This document shows positions 51,673 to 61,344 of a stretch of DNA of 64,000 bases, piece after piece. Positions within the stretch are counted from its first letter, which is position 1. The number at the start of each line of letters is the position of its first letter. Below the pieces are notes generated by a model. It saw only the letters and a program-made list of their open reading frames with translations. It was not told where the DNA came from and did no database searches. A program made the translations under genes and the position numbers. Source of the stretch: an uncultured Bacteroidales bacterium (GTDB taxonomy: Bacteria > Bacteroidota > Bacteroidia > Bacteroidales > P3); assembly GCA_900314725.1 (NCBI GenBank), contig OMWJ01000003.1, positions 123,392-187,391 on the forward strand, given 5' to 3'.

Positions 51673-52611
51673 ATGAGTACAAAAATAAATAAATGTGTTA
51701 TTATCGGTTCTGGTCCTTCAGGATATACTGCTGCTATATATGCTTCAAGAGCAGGACTTGAGCCAATAGTTTTTGAAGGTAATGCTCCTGGTGGTCAGAT
51801 AACAATGACAGAACAGATAGATAACTTTCCTGGTTATCCTGAAGGAATATCAGGTTTTGGTCTTATGGAAGATATAAAAAAACAGGCTTTACGCTTTGGT
51901 GCAGAAGTAAGAAACAAGGTTATAAAGAAAGTAGATTTCTCTAAGCGGCCATTTGTTTTGGAAACAGAGGATGGAAATGAGGTTATTGCCAAGAGTGTTA
52001 TCATTTCTACAGGTGCTTCTGCTCGTTGGTTGGGTTTGGAAAGTGAGAGAAAGTTCAGAGGTATGGGAGTTAGTACTTGCGCAACTTGTGATGGTTTCTT
52101 CTATAGAAAGAAAGATGTTGCAGTTATTGGAGGTGGAGATACAGCATGCAGTGAAGCGTTGTATTTATCGGGTCTTTGCAATAAAGTTTATTTGATAGTC
52201 AGAAGAGATGTTTTGAGAGCAACAAAGGCGGTGCAAGAACAAATCTTTAGCAGAGAAAATATTGAGATAGTTTGGAAACATAAACCTTTGGAAATATTAG
52301 GAGATGACAGTGGAGTAACAGGAATAAGAGTTATCTCTTCTGAAGGTGAAGCCACAAAAGATATTGATGTTATGGGTGTTTTTGTGGCTATAGGCAATAT
52401 TCCAAATACAGATGTATTCAAAGGACAATTGGAGTTGAATGAAAATGGATATATAGTAACCAAAGGGCATTCTTCTTATACGAGTGTTGATGGTGTTTTT
52501 GCAGCAGGTGATGTTCAAGATCCAACATATAAACAAGCTATTGTAGCAGCAGGAAGTGGAGCTAAAGCTGCAATAGATTGCGAGCGTTGGCTTATGGAAA
52601 ATCCTCTGTAA
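51673..52611 (+). CDS. trxB: thioredoxin reductase
   Basis: A 312-residue cytosolic flavoenzyme that reduces thioredoxin with NADPH. FAD is bound by VIIGSGPSGYTAAIYASRAG and the late TSVDGVFAAGDVQD. The redox CxxC is in STCATCDGFFYRKKD (Cys about 137 and 140). NADPH is bound by VAVIGGGDTACSEALYLSG and the basic LIVRRDVLRA. Length and motif order are those of bacterial low-Mr TrxB. It has its own promoter and is followed by the porin gene. Confidence 0.97.
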   Translation: MSTKINKCVIIGSGPSGYTAAIYASRAGLEPIVFEGNAPGGQITMTEQIDNFPGYPEGISGFGLMEDIKKQALRFGAEVRNKVIKKVDFSKRPFVLETEDGNEVIAKSVIISTGASARWLGLESERKFRGMGVSTCATCDGFFYRKKDVAVIGGGDTACSEALYLSGLCNKVYLIVRRDVLRATKAVQEQIFSRENIEIVWKHKPLEILGDDSGVTGIRVISSEGEATKDIDVMGVFVAIGNIPNTDVFKGQLELNENGYIVTKGHSSYTSVDGVFAAGDVQDPTYKQAIVAAGSGAKAAIDCERWLMENPL

Positions 52612-52642
52612 TTTATTAAAGTTGGTATATTTTGTTGGTGTT

Positions 52643-54466
52643 ATGCTTTATAGAAGAGTAGTATTTGTTTTATTTTGCTTTTCCTTTGTTTTAATGCAAG
52701 GACAAAATGCTTCCAATACTAAAATAAAACAGGATAATGATACAGTATTGCAAAAAGTGTTTTATTTCCACGCATCTAAAACAGACTATGCTTTGGATAC
52801 TCTCTATCGTTTAAGCAATAATGCAATAGATATACATTACTATGACCCAATGCTTAATCCCAAGAACTCTTATTATCAGTATCTTTCTTTGATGGGAACA
52901 CCTGCATTGGATTTAATTTATAACTCAGACGACTTGCTGAATTATCAAAGACAGCCAAATAATTATCAACCCTACGTTTTTACAAAAGATAATGTAAAAT
53001 ATTTTCAAAACAAAAAGGCTTATTCTGCTTTTACTTATGATGCAGGGACAGATGCACAGCAATATTTTGATGTAATATTTGCAAGAAATCTCTACAAAGG
53101 TTTAAATTTACAGACAGAGTACAGCGTTAATTATGCAGACGGCAACCTTAACAACTCGCAAGTGATGAATCAGTTCTTCAATATAGGAGTAAATTACATT
53201 TCAGATAAAGGACGTTATAGAAGTAATGCAGCATTTATTCATTCACGTGCTTATATTTTGGAAAACGGAGGAATACTAAATGACACAATGTTTGTTAATT
53301 CGGAGTATTCTTCTATGCAAACTTATCCTACTTATCTTAATTCTGGTTGGTCAAAGTGGAAAACTAACGAATTTTATTTTAATCAGTCAGTAAGAATTGC
53401 AAAAGATTCAACACTTAATCTTGGTGCTTTTGTTCATTCTGTTAGTTATGAGAAATATGCTCGGCTTTATACAGATGAAAATAAAACTTCTTTGGATAGT
53501 CTTGCTACTACTCTGCAAAGAAATTCTCTTTATTGGACAAATGTTACAAAACCATTAACTTTATTTCCTATTCGTTTAGGACTGAATTATGATGTAATAA
53601 CATATAGAGATTCATTGGAGAAAAAGCATTTTAATGTTCTTTCACCAGAAGCACGTGTTGGTTTTAAGGATTTTGTGGAACTGAGATTTATTCAGTCTTT
53701 TTCCGATAATTTATACGATGAGGACAAACAGTTTGATGTTGTTTTTAGTCATTTGTTTGCTTTGCGTAGTAAAAAAGACTCTTCTCTTATTCTTAACACA
53801 TATTTGAAAGCACAAGTTCAAAACAAACAAGCAGACTATATTTATTCTCATTACTTAACAGATTCGCTTGCTTGGGACTATAATAACACAGGCAAAACAA
53901 AGACTAAGTCAATTAGTTTTGGAATTGAATTCAGAAAGAATATAACTTTAGAACTATCGTATTTTGATATAAAAGACAGATATTATTTTGATGAAAATCT
54001 TGTACTAAACAAAGGAAATGCAAAACTGTATCAAGTAAATCTGAAGAATGATTTTAATATTCACAGGTTTTCTTTTAGAGGTTTATTGAGTTTTCAAAAA
54101 GTTAGCGATGAAGATGTTGTACGCTTACCTTTACTTTCTTTAAAACAATCTGTTTTTTATAATTTTGCATTGATGAAAGGTAAGTTACCTATGCAAGTAG
54201 GATTGGATATTAACTACAATACTTCCTATTATGCAGATAAGTATAATACTTCTACGGGAATGTTTGTTAGACAGAACTCAATGAAAATAGGTAATCATGT
54301 CTATGCTGATGTATTTGTTACGATGAGAGTGCAGAGATTTACTATGTTTGCTTCGTTTTTACATGTTAGTTCTTTCTTGCAAAACCACGATTATTTCAAT
54401 TCTCCTTTGTATCCTCATAATGGATTCGCATTTCGTTACGGTATAAGTTGGAAGTTTTTAGATTAA
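52643..54466 (+). CDS. putative outer-membrane porin (Porin_10 type)
   Basis: A 607-residue protein from the chosen ATG; signal peptide RRVVFVLFCFSFVLMQGQ. A first part contains DTLYRLSNNAIDIHYYDPMLNP, then SYYQYLSLMGTPALDLIY. The rest is a series of alternating beta-strands with aromatic girdles (FDVIFARNLYKGLNLQTEYSVNYADG, FFNIGVNYISDKGRYRSNAAFIHS) typical of the Bacteroidetes Porin_10 family, ending FAFRYGISWKFLD. A TTG start at 52622 is possible but would precede the signal peptide with an odd extension. It lies 31 bases after trxB. Substrate unknown. Confidence 0.82.
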   Translation: MLYRRVVFVLFCFSFVLMQGQNASNTKIKQDNDTVLQKVFYFHASKTDYALDTLYRLSNNAIDIHYYDPMLNPKNSYYQYLSLMGTPALDLIYNSDDLLNYQRQPNNYQPYVFTKDNVKYFQNKKAYSAFTYDAGTDAQQYFDVIFARNLYKGLNLQTEYSVNYADGNLNNSQVMNQFFNIGVNYISDKGRYRSNAAFIHSRAYILENGGILNDTMFVNSEYSSMQTYPTYLNSGWSKWKTNEFYFNQSVRIAKDSTLNLGAFVHSVSYEKYARLYTDENKTSLDSLATTLQRNSLYWTNVTKPLTLFPIRLGLNYDVITYRDSLEKKHFNVLSPEARVGFKDFVELRFIQSFSDNLYDEDKQFDVVFSHLFALRSKKDSSLILNTYLKAQVQNKQADYIYSHYLTDSLAWDYNNTGKTKTKSISFGIEFRKNITLELSYFDIKDRYYFDENLVLNKGNAKLYQVNLKNDFNIHRFSFRGLLSFQKVSDEDVVRLPLLSLKQSVFYNFALMKGKLPMQVGLDINYNTSYYADKYNTSTGMFVRQNSMKIGNHVYADVFVTMRVQRFTMFASFLHVSSFLQNHDYFNSPLYPHNGFAFRYGISWKFLD

Positions 54467-54473
54467 AAACTGT

Positions 54474-55676
54474 TTATAGACTGTTTTTGTGTTTGAATCT
54501 ATATCCTAAACCAAATTCTAAATAATCTGCTTTTCGGAAATCGTATGCTCTTATTCCCAATTGAGCAAAAATACCATAATTAAATTGATACCTTATGTTA
54601 ATTCTTTCAAATACCTGAGGAAGATATGAGTCTTTGTATCTATAGATATATATTCCGGGTTCAAGCATAAAAGAAAGGCGATGAATATTATATTCATAAG
54701 AAAGAAAAGTGGAGAAAGTAAGATGTTGTGATTTAGAAATGTTATCTTTATAATTGTTAGGATAATAATACGTCTCTTCGTTCTTTCCTATACTTTCGTT
54801 GTATGTTAAGTCAAAACCTAAGCCAAGAGCGTGATTAATAGCGAACTTTCTCAAACAGCGTGCTTGCAAACCAACGATAGGATAAACTCCTCTTGCAGTA
54901 TCTTCTTGCATTGCTCCGCTATTGTCTGGTTTTTCATAGAAAACATACATACCTTTTTGAGCAAAGTATATATTGTATTGACTTTGCCAATGAGGTTTAA
55001 ACATTTCTTTAGTATCTCGTGGATTATTTTCTAATAGTTTTCTATTTATATGAACTATTTGTTGAGGTATGTAAGTAACACCCAAAGCAGGAGTAAGAAT
55101 ATTAATACCTTTGTTTGGTTGTCTTAGATTTCCATTAGAGAAATGAATAAAACTTGCTCCAAGATTAACTTGCCAATGTTGATTAATAGAAAAGTAACCT
55201 TCCAAATCAGCATGAATGTACGTTTCAACAGGAGAAGAGACTGCAACATTATATCTATAGTTATCACTATATGTTTGCCAAATACCAGAAACACCAAGTG
55301 CAAGTTCAGATTTAAGAGAGAATACTTTTGTATTAAAAAAATTGAATCCTATTAATCCATAAACAGCAAAAGGATTGCCAAGATGTTTTGAATAATTAAA
55401 CTGTCCATGGAATAACCCTGCACCATAATAAAACCCATTATAAAGATAGTGCCAATACTCTGAACCATCTACCTGTTTGGTTAAGCGTAAGGAAAAATTA
55501 GTCATGGATTTTATTTTTTCATTATCCGGATTAATTCCTCTGACAAAATCATTTATAGGAGCAACCCAACCATATCCGCCTGTAAGACTTATTCCTATGT
55601 TATTAAGATTTTGTCCTCGTAAAGAAAAAACAAAAATAAATACTATTATGCCTAATATGAATACTTTTTTTATCAT
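54474..55676 (-). CDS. PagL-like acyloxyacyl hydrolase, second copy
   Basis: A 400-residue outer-membrane beta-barrel-like protein, with a signal peptide ending SLRGQN. The lipid A deacylase (PagL) signature appears as FIHFSNGNLRQPNKGIN at about residues 177-191: His (H178) and Ser (S180) of the triad are present, but 12 residues after the Ser, where PagL has its catalytic Glu, there is Asn (N192). The C-terminal half is a second barrel-like stretch (YEYNIHRLSFMLEPGIYIYRYKD, FGLGYRFKHKNSL). It is ten bases after its paralogue and is last in the clc-asd-pagL-like run. It may modify lipid A or may be a non-catalytic relative. Confidence 0.75.
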   Translation of the reverse strand: MIKKVFILGIIVFIFVFSLRGQNLNNIGISLTGGYGWVAPINDFVRGINPDNEKIKSMTNFSLRLTKQVDGSEYWHYLYNGFYYGAGLFHGQFNYSKHLGNPFAVYGLIGFNFFNTKVFSLKSELALGVSGIWQTYSDNYRYNVAVSSPVETYIHADLEGYFSINQHWQVNLGASFIHFSNGNLRQPNKGINILTPALGVTYIPQQIVHINRKLLENNPRDTKEMFKPHWQSQYNIYFAQKGMYVFYEKPDNSGAMQEDTARGVYPIVGLQARCLRKFAINHALGLGFDLTYNESIGKNEETYYYPNNYKDNISKSQHLTFSTFLSYEYNIHRLSFMLEPGIYIYRYKDSYLPQVFERINIRYQFNYGIFAQLGIRAYDFRKADYLEFGLGYRFKHKNSL

Positions 55677-55686
55677 TTGTCGTTGT

Positions 55687-56823
55687 TTAAAATCTATATC
55701 CTAATCCCCATTCTATGTAGTCTGCAACATGAAAGCTATAAGCTCTCAAAGCTACTTGGGCAAATAAACCTTTATAAGCATAGTATCTTAAACCTAAACG
55801 TTGATAAAACTTAGAAGCATAGCCATGTTTTTGTCTAATAGCATATCCTGGTTCAACTAAAACAGAAAAGTCATTTACATTATAATGAAAACTAAGCATT
55901 AGACCTAAACTTACTTTATCCATTGAGGATAGTTTTTTATAGGCTTGTTGTTTATAATGAGTTGTGTCTGCTTTCCAAGTAGCATCACTATAAACCCATT
56001 CTCCTCCTAATCCTATTCCATATTTATTATTTAGTTCGTATGTTAGTTTATATTGCCCACCAAAAACAAGATATGATTTTTGTATAGTGTCTCTTGTGTT
56101 GTCTTCATTTGTGTAGTCTAAATGAACAGCATGTACTCCTGCCCAGTTGTTTATTTCAAAATGAAAGTCTTGCTTTTCTTCTTGTTCAAAAACAAGGTTT
56201 TCTTTTACAATAGGCTTAGGAATATATGCAAGACTCAAAATAGGAGAGAGCGTGTTTATTCCTTTGTTTGGCTTAACCAAAGCACCATTTGAAAAATGAG
56301 TAAAAGAAATGCCTGTCCCCAATTGCCAATTATCTTTTATCAACCAATATCCTTCTAAATTCCAATGAGCATATACTTCTATAGGAAGAGATACTGCTAT
56401 GTTCTCTCTATTTGTTTTAGAATAATAGTCCCAAATTCCAGAAAGACCAAGAGCAAGTTCATTCTTTAAAGTAAAAGATTTGTACTTCCAAGGAGAAAAA
56501 CCTGCAAAAACATAAACAGCAAAAGGATTTCCAAGATTTTTAGAATAGTTGAAAACTCCTAAGTAAGCACCTATGCCATATCTAAAGTCATTGTAAAGAG
56601 TATGCCATGCCAAAGAATTATCAACTTCTTTACTCATGCGAAGAGATATGTTAGTTATGTTTGTTATCTTTTTATTGTCTTTATTTATTCCTTTTAAAAA
56701 GTCATTTGTTGGTAAAACATATCCTTCTCCAAGGGAAAGAGTATAAAAAGTATTCTTTGTTATTTGACCTTTAACAAAAACAAAAGAGAACAAGAATAGT
56801 ATTATAACGATTTTTTTCTTCAC
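55687..56823 (-). CDS. PagL-like acyloxyacyl hydrolase, first copy
   Basis: A 378-residue paralogue of the next gene. GTG start; signal peptide FLFSFVFVKGQ. The shared front end is FLKGINKDNKKITNITNISL, YNDFRYGIGAYLGVFNYSKNLGNPFAVY. The PagL-like motif is FTHFSNGALVKPNKGIN: His (H176) and Ser (S178) kept, Asn (N190) in place of the family Glu. The end (VADYIEWGLGYRF) suggests an outer-membrane barrel. Both copies share the altered residue, so it is not a random error. It follows asd by five bases and precedes the second copy by ten, so they form one operon. Confidence 0.78.
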   Translation of the reverse strand: MKKKIVIILFLFSFVFVKGQITKNTFYTLSLGEGYVLPTNDFLKGINKDNKKITNITNISLRMSKEVDNSLAWHTLYNDFRYGIGAYLGVFNYSKNLGNPFAVYVFAGFSPWKYKSFTLKNELALGLSGIWDYYSKTNRENIAVSLPIEVYAHWNLEGYWLIKDNWQLGTGISFTHFSNGALVKPNKGINTLSPILSLAYIPKPIVKENLVFEQEEKQDFHFEINNWAGVHAVHLDYTNEDNTRDTIQKSYLVFGGQYKLTYELNNKYGIGLGGEWVYSDATWKADTTHYKQQAYKKLSSMDKVSLGLMLSFHYNVNDFSVLVEPGYAIRQKHGYASKFYQRLGLRYYAYKGLFAQVALRAYSFHVADYIEWGLGYRF

Positions 56824-56828
56824 AAATA

Positions 56829-57812
56829 TTAGCCTCTCTTAATTAAACCTTGCATAATTTGGATAGCATTTGTTGCAGCACCTTTTCTAAGATTGTCTGC
56901 TACGACCCAAAGATTTAAACCATTATCCAAAGTAAAATCTCTTCTTATTCTACCAACAAAGACATCATCTTGTCCTTCTGAAATGATAGGCATAGGATAG
57001 ATATGTTTAGAAACATCATCCAATACTTTGACTCCTTCTGTTTTTTCTAATATTTCAAAGACTTGTTGCAGTTTAAATTCTTTTTTGAATTGCAGATTAA
57101 TGCTTTCGCTATGTCCTCCCAAAACAGGGACGCGTGCAACCATAGCAGACACCTTTATCTCAGGTTTAGAAAGTATCTTGCGAGTTTCATTTACAAGTTT
57201 CTCTTCTTCTGTATTATATCCGTTTTCAAGAAAATCTCCACCAAAAGGAAGTACATTCCTGAATATCCTATGAGGATAAGCCATAGGACCTTCAACGCCT
57301 TTTTCTTCATTCTCTAATTGTTGAACAGCCTTAACTCCTGTTCCTGTTACACTTTGATAAGTTGAAACAACGATTCTTTCTATATCAAAAGCCTTATCCA
57401 GAGGAGCAATAGCCACAAGCATTTGAATAGTAGAGCAATTAGGATTTGCTATTATCCTATCTTCTTTTTTTATTGCATCAAAATTGATTTCAGGAACAAC
57501 TAATGGAACATTTTCATCCATTCTCCAGCATGAAGAGTTATCAATCACGATTGTGCCTTTGTTAGCGAACAAAGGAGCATATTGTTTTGAGACTTTGCTG
57601 CCGGCAGAAAAGATTGCGTAATCACAATTCTTCTCTATTGCCTCTTCAACAGAAACAACTTTAAGTTTTCTTTTACCAAACAGGATCTCCTTGCCAACAC
57701 TTTTTGCAGATGCTGCAGGTATTATTTCTTCTTTTTCAAAGCCTCTTTCTCTAAGGACTTTCAACATTACACTGCCTACTAATCCTGTTGCTCCAACTAC
57801 TGCTATTTTCAT
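56829..57812 (-). CDS. asd: aspartate-semialdehyde dehydrogenase
   Basis: Reduces aspartyl phosphate to aspartate semialdehyde with NADPH, for lysine/diaminopimelate, threonine and methionine synthesis. It has 327 residues. The N-terminal VGATGLVGSVMLKVL binds NADP, NPNCSTIQMLVAIAPL carries the catalytic Cys, VSTYQSVTGTGVKAV follows, and VPVLGGHSESINLQF has the catalytic His. The signature spacing is as in Gram-positive-type Asd. It is 29 bases after the CLC gene on the same strand and five before the PagL-like gene; cotranscription with envelope genes is a matter of order rather than shared function. Confidence 0.95.
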   Translation of the reverse strand: MKIAVVGATGLVGSVMLKVLRERGFEKEEIIPAASAKSVGKEILFGKRKLKVVSVEEAIEKNCDYAIFSAGSKVSKQYAPLFANKGTIVIDNSSCWRMDENVPLVVPEINFDAIKKEDRIIANPNCSTIQMLVAIAPLDKAFDIERIVVSTYQSVTGTGVKAVQQLENEEKGVEGPMAYPHRIFRNVLPFGGDFLENGYNTEEEKLVNETRKILSKPEIKVSAMVARVPVLGGHSESINLQFKKEFKLQQVFEILEKTEGVKVLDDVSKHIYPMPIISEGQDDVFVGRIRRDFTLDNGLNLWVVADNLRKGAATNAIQIMQGLIKRG

Positions 57813-57841
57813 TTTATTTGTTTTTTATTTCTTTGTAAAAA

Positions 57842-59641
57842 TTATTCGTCTGATGAGTCGTGTATAAATTGTTGATAGGCTTGGAAGACATTTGCTCTTG
57901 ACATACAGCCTGCAAACTTTCCTTTATCTAAAACAATTATAGTATATCTATCTACGCCTTTAAACTTCTTCACTATCTTTTCCATACTGTCGTTAATATC
58001 CACGATAAAATAATCTGAATAACGCATAAAGTTTTTTACTTCTATCTTATCGTAGTATTCAGGGTGGAAGAGTATTCCTCTGACATCGTCCAAGACCAAT
58101 ACACCTTTAAAATAATCGTCTTTATCTACCACCGGGAAGAAGTTTCTGTTGGATTTCTCCACTGCACGGACAACATCCCTGAGTTTAGCGTCAATATTCA
58201 GTTTGTAGAAGTTTGTCTCTAACAGTCTCATCTTGTCCATAAAGTGTATTGCTGTCTTATCTTTGTTGTGTGTCATCAAATCGCCTTTCTTAGCCAAAGG
58301 ACGTGCATAAATAGAATACTTATTCACACTTCTTACAACAAGATAGCTTATAGTTGTACTAATCATCAAAGGTACAAGCAAGTCATATCCTCCTGTTATA
58401 TCGGCAATAAGGAATATTGAGGTCAAAGGAGCATACATTATTCCAGCCATAACAGAAGACATACCCACAAGAACAAAACTACTTGCCTCAACTTGTGGAA
58501 AAATATTCATGGTATTCAAAAGAGTGGCCACAAAGAAGCCACAAAAACCACCAATAAACAAACTTGGAGCAAATACACCGCCAACTCCGCCTGAAGCACA
58601 AGTTACATTTGTTGCTATTGCTTTGATGATAATGATAGCCAAAGTGATAAAAATAAGCAAATAGATGTTGTCTTTCAAACTATAGAACAAACTATTGTGG
58701 AGCAAAGATGAAGTGTCGTTGTTTAAAAGATGAGTCAATGCTTGATAACCTTCACCAAATAAAGGTGGAAAAACATAAACCATAACACCTAAGAGCAAGC
58801 CACCTATTACTATCTTCCAAACAGTATTAAGTTTTGCAAAGAGTTTGCTAATCCAAGTGCTGATGTTGAAGTAATATAAAGATACAACGGCTGAAAAAAC
58901 TCCTAACAAAATGTATGCAGGTATGCTATTTAGTGTGAAAAATGTAGTTACTTTATAGGAAAACTGTGCATCTGAACCAAGAAAGAAGAAAGAAATCATC
59001 GCAGAAGTTATGGCTGAAATCAACATCGGCAATACACTTACCATGCTTAAGTCCAACATCAATACCTCAAACGCAAAAAGTATTCCTGCAATTGGGGCTT
59101 TGAAGGCTCCTGCTATAGCTCCTGCTGCACCACATCCGACAAGTATTGTTGTCAGGTGCTTATCCAAACGAAAAAATCTGGATATGTTGGAAGCAATGGC
59201 AGATCCTGTATATACAATCGGGGCTTCCAATCCTACGGAGCCTCCGAATGCGACCGTTATAGAAGATGTTAGCATAGAAGACCAAGTGTTATGAGGTTTT
59301 ATTCTTCCCCCCTTGCGTGAAATGGCATACATTACCTTGCTGACTCCGTGAGAAAGGTCGTCTTTTATCAAGAATTTTACTAACAAAACGGTGATAGTAA
59401 TACCAACCATCGGGTACATTAGAAACAGCCAATTTGTTCCTACGGCACTAATCCAAGAGAAAGAAGTTATAAGATTGTAAGTGTAGGAAACAAGGTTCTT
59501 TAAAAGCACAGCAGCTAAGCCACATCCTATTCCGGTAAGAAAGGCAACGATACCCAATATTTGACTATTCTTCAAATGCCTTACTCTCCATAGGAGCATT
59601 CCTTTGTAATATTTCCTAATATTTATAATCTCCAAACCCAT
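57842..59641 (-). CDS. CLC-family chloride channel/exchanger with CBS domains
   Basis: A 599-residue inner-membrane protein. The CLC core (about residues 15-440) carries FGGSVGLEAPIVYTGS (the GxEGP-like motif, with Ala for Gly), GCGAAGAIAGAFKAPIAG, GGVGGVFAPSLFIGG and MSSVMAGIMYAPLTS. Two CBS domains at the C-terminus (about 470-599) would bind adenine nucleotides and gate it. The Glu of GLEAP is at the gate position, which suggests Cl-/H+ exchange or channel gating. A TTG start at 59659 would lie in the -7 box, so ATG 59641 was chosen. It leads an apparent operon with asd and the PagL-like genes. Confidence 0.9.
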   Translation of the reverse strand: MGLEIINIRKYYKGMLLWRVRHLKNSQILGIVAFLTGIGCGLAAVLLKNLVSYTYNLITSFSWISAVGTNWLFLMYPMVGITITVLLVKFLIKDDLSHGVSKVMYAISRKGGRIKPHNTWSSMLTSSITVAFGGSVGLEAPIVYTGSAIASNISRFFRLDKHLTTILVGCGAAGAIAGAFKAPIAGILFAFEVLMLDLSMVSVLPMLISAITSAMISFFFLGSDAQFSYKVTTFFTLNSIPAYILLGVFSAVVSLYYFNISTWISKLFAKLNTVWKIVIGGLLLGVMVYVFPPLFGEGYQALTHLLNNDTSSLLHNSLFYSLKDNIYLLIFITLAIIIIKAIATNVTCASGGVGGVFAPSLFIGGFCGFFVATLLNTMNIFPQVEASSFVLVGMSSVMAGIMYAPLTSIFLIADITGGYDLLVPLMISTTISYLVVRSVNKYSIYARPLAKKGDLMTHNKDKTAIHFMDKMRLLETNFYKLNIDAKLRDVVRAVEKSNRNFFPVVDKDDYFKGVLVLDDVRGILFHPEYYDKIEVKNFMRYSDYFIVDINDSMEKIVKKFKGVDRYTIIVLDKGKFAGCMSRANVFQAYQQFIHDSSDE

Positions 59642-59656
59642 ATCAAAATTAGGGTG

Positions 59657-59664
59657 CAAAATTA
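59657..59664 (-). promoter_or_regulatory. -7 box for the CLC gene
   Basis: TAATTTTG on the minus strand, 15 bases before ATG 59641; a second TAATTTTG lies at 59644-59651. The upstream one leaves room for the start and overlaps the alternative TTG. -33 not clear. Confidence 0.45.
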
Positions 59665-59741
59665 CAAAAATTATTTTATGAAGTCGGACAATTTTTTTAC
59701 TTTATATTCAAGTATTTATTTTAAGTCTTAGTCTCTCTAAA

Positions 59742-59828
59742 AAAAGAGTAAGTCTTTATACTAAAAAGACTAAGTCTTTACACCAAAAAGAGTTGATCTT
59801 TTTTTCTTAAAACCAACTCTTTTTTCAT
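59742..59828. repeat. 22-base tandem repeat cluster E with hairpin
   Basis: Units begin AAAAGA at 59742, 59764 and 59786, an exact 22-base period. The first two have a variant core (GAGTAAGTCTTT and GACTAAGTCTTT); the third, GAGTTGATCTTT, pairs with CAACTCTTTT (59814-59823) as a ten-base stem with an unpaired middle. It ends CTCTTTTTTCAT as in clusters B and C. It lies directly after the MATE gene (3' side) and before the CLC gene. Confidence 0.75.
59786..59826. terminator. terminator-like hairpin after the MATE gene
   Basis: Ten-base stem AAAAGAGTTG/CAACTCTTTT with a long loop; flanked by T on both strands. It is the likely stop for the minus-strand MATE gene, 32 bases after its end. Confidence 0.5.
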
Positions 59829-59854
59829 GACTTCTAAGATATTGAAAACCAATA

Positions 59855-61174
59855 CTATTTATTCAACAGATAAAACCTTCTATGATAAAGAAAACCTGCA
59901 AGTGCAAGAGCAATGAGAAATGAAGAAAAAATGCTCCAAGCAGGAAAGCAGAACACGAATCCAAACAAGTAAGCGATTGGAACAGCGATGAAGAAATAGA
60001 CAACTATTGCATAAATCATAGGTTTTGCAACATCGTTCATTCCCCTTAGCCCTGCAAGTCCTGAGACCTGTGTTCCGTCAAAGAGTTGGAAGAATCCTGC
60101 TACGACAAACAAACTTGTTGCAACAGAAATGACCTGAACATCATCGGAGAATAGGCTTGCGATATATCTTCCCAAGAAAATATATATCAAAGCAACCGCC
60201 CCCATGATGACAATAACCATATTCCAGCCTGAATAGAAATGTTTTTTTATTTCTTTTTTGTTTTTCACGCCAAAAGCATGAGAAACCAACACAGTTGTTG
60301 CCGAGCAGATTCCAGAAGCAGCGAGAAACGTTGTGCTAATCATAGTATTTACTATTTGGAAAGCAGCAAGATGAGTGCTGGAAATCCATCCCATCATAAT
60401 AGTAACAGCAAGTAAGGCAAACATCTCTACAAACATCTGCACAGCAATAGGAAGTCCTGTTGAGAGAAGAATTCTGTTTATATGAGCAGAAAAACCTCGC
60501 ACAGAGAAAAGCTTTAAGTATTGGGAATAAGAACGATGCTCTTTTATATAGACAAATATGGCAATCGGCATAAGAAAACGGGAGATAAAGGTTGCAACAC
60601 CTGCCCCTGTCAGACCAAGATGTGGAAATCCAAACTTGCCATAAATCAAAACATAGTTAAGAATTATGTTCAGTATGTTTGAAGCTATGGTTATAGCCAT
60701 TGCAGCCTTTGTGTTGTCTATTCCTTCCAAGAATTGTTTAAAGGCAAGGAATATCATCATAGGAACAAAAGACAACGTAACTACAAAATAATAAGGCTTA
60801 CAAACAGAAATGACCTCTTCATCTTGTCCAAAATATTGAAGAAAAGGCATTAAGGCGAGCAAAACACCGACCAAAGCTATCGCGATAAGGGTGTTTAATA
60901 ATAATGAATTTTGGACGAGTGTCGCTATTCTTTTAGTGTCTTTTCGTGAATAGGATTGTCCGACCAATGGAGTCAAAGCCATTGCGAAACCAAATCCAAT
61001 AACCAAAGCATTTATAACAAGACTGCCTGCAAAAGATATACCTGCCAAAGAGGTTGTTCCTAATCTTCCGACCATTAGAGTATCAACCATTTGAACCAAT
61101 GACTGACCTAAGGAAGAAAGCATTATAGGAATTGCTAATTTAAGATTTTGTTTATAGTAACCTGCTTGTGTCAT
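59855..61174 (-). CDS. MATE-family efflux transporter
   Basis: A 439-residue inner-membrane exporter with twelve predicted helices in two six-helix halves. The N-terminus LAIPIMLSSLGQSLVQMVDTLMVGRLG is the family start (P-x-x-x-x-x-x-QxxxxxxDxxxVGxLG). GFGFAMALTPLVGQSYSRKD, FPHLGLTGAGVATFISR and the second-half MMGWISSTHLAAFQIVNT with ATTVLVSHAFGVKNK follow. It expels drugs or other compounds using Na+ or H+; substrate unknown. It has its own promoter and is single, ended by repeat cluster E. Confidence 0.93.
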   Translation of the reverse strand: MTQAGYYKQNLKLAIPIMLSSLGQSLVQMVDTLMVGRLGTTSLAGISFAGSLVINALVIGFGFAMALTPLVGQSYSRKDTKRIATLVQNSLLLNTLIAIALVGVLLALMPFLQYFGQDEEVISVCKPYYFVVTLSFVPMMIFLAFKQFLEGIDNTKAAMAITIASNILNIILNYVLIYGKFGFPHLGLTGAGVATFISRFLMPIAIFVYIKEHRSYSQYLKLFSVRGFSAHINRILLSTGLPIAVQMFVEMFALLAVTIMMGWISSTHLAAFQIVNTMISTTFLAASGICSATTVLVSHAFGVKNKKEIKKHFYSGWNMVIVIMGAVALIYIFLGRYIASLFSDDVQVISVATSLFVVAGFFQLFDGTQVSGLAGLRGMNDVAKPMIYAIVVYFFIAVPIAYLFGFVFCFPAWSIFSSFLIALALAGFLYHRRFYLLNK

Positions 61175-61269
61175 ATTATTTTGCTTATCAAAATCAAAGC
61201 CTGTGATTTGCTTTTTTTCAATATTGTTTTATTAATTTTTGAGTGAGAGCAGGCTTCACAAATTTTTTG

Positions 61270-61277
61270 CAAAGGTA
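61270..61277 (-). promoter_or_regulatory. -7 box for the MATE gene
   Basis: TACCTTTG on the minus strand, about 95 bases before the ATG. The long leader holds no clear hairpin or riboswitch that I can see. It is back to back with the next promoter. Confidence 0.45.
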
Positions 61278-61309
61278 GTGCTTTTTATCTATATTCTAAA
61301 AAAAAAGCC

Positions 61310-61317
61310 TAACTTTG
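61310..61317 (+). promoter_or_regulatory. -7 box for the repeat lipoprotein operon
   Basis: TAACTTTG, 27 bases before the ATG at 61345. -33 not clear. It starts the lipoprotein-mtgA-xerD unit. Confidence 0.5.
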
Positions 61318-61344
61318 CAAAAAAAATAATAGGAGTAAAAACAA

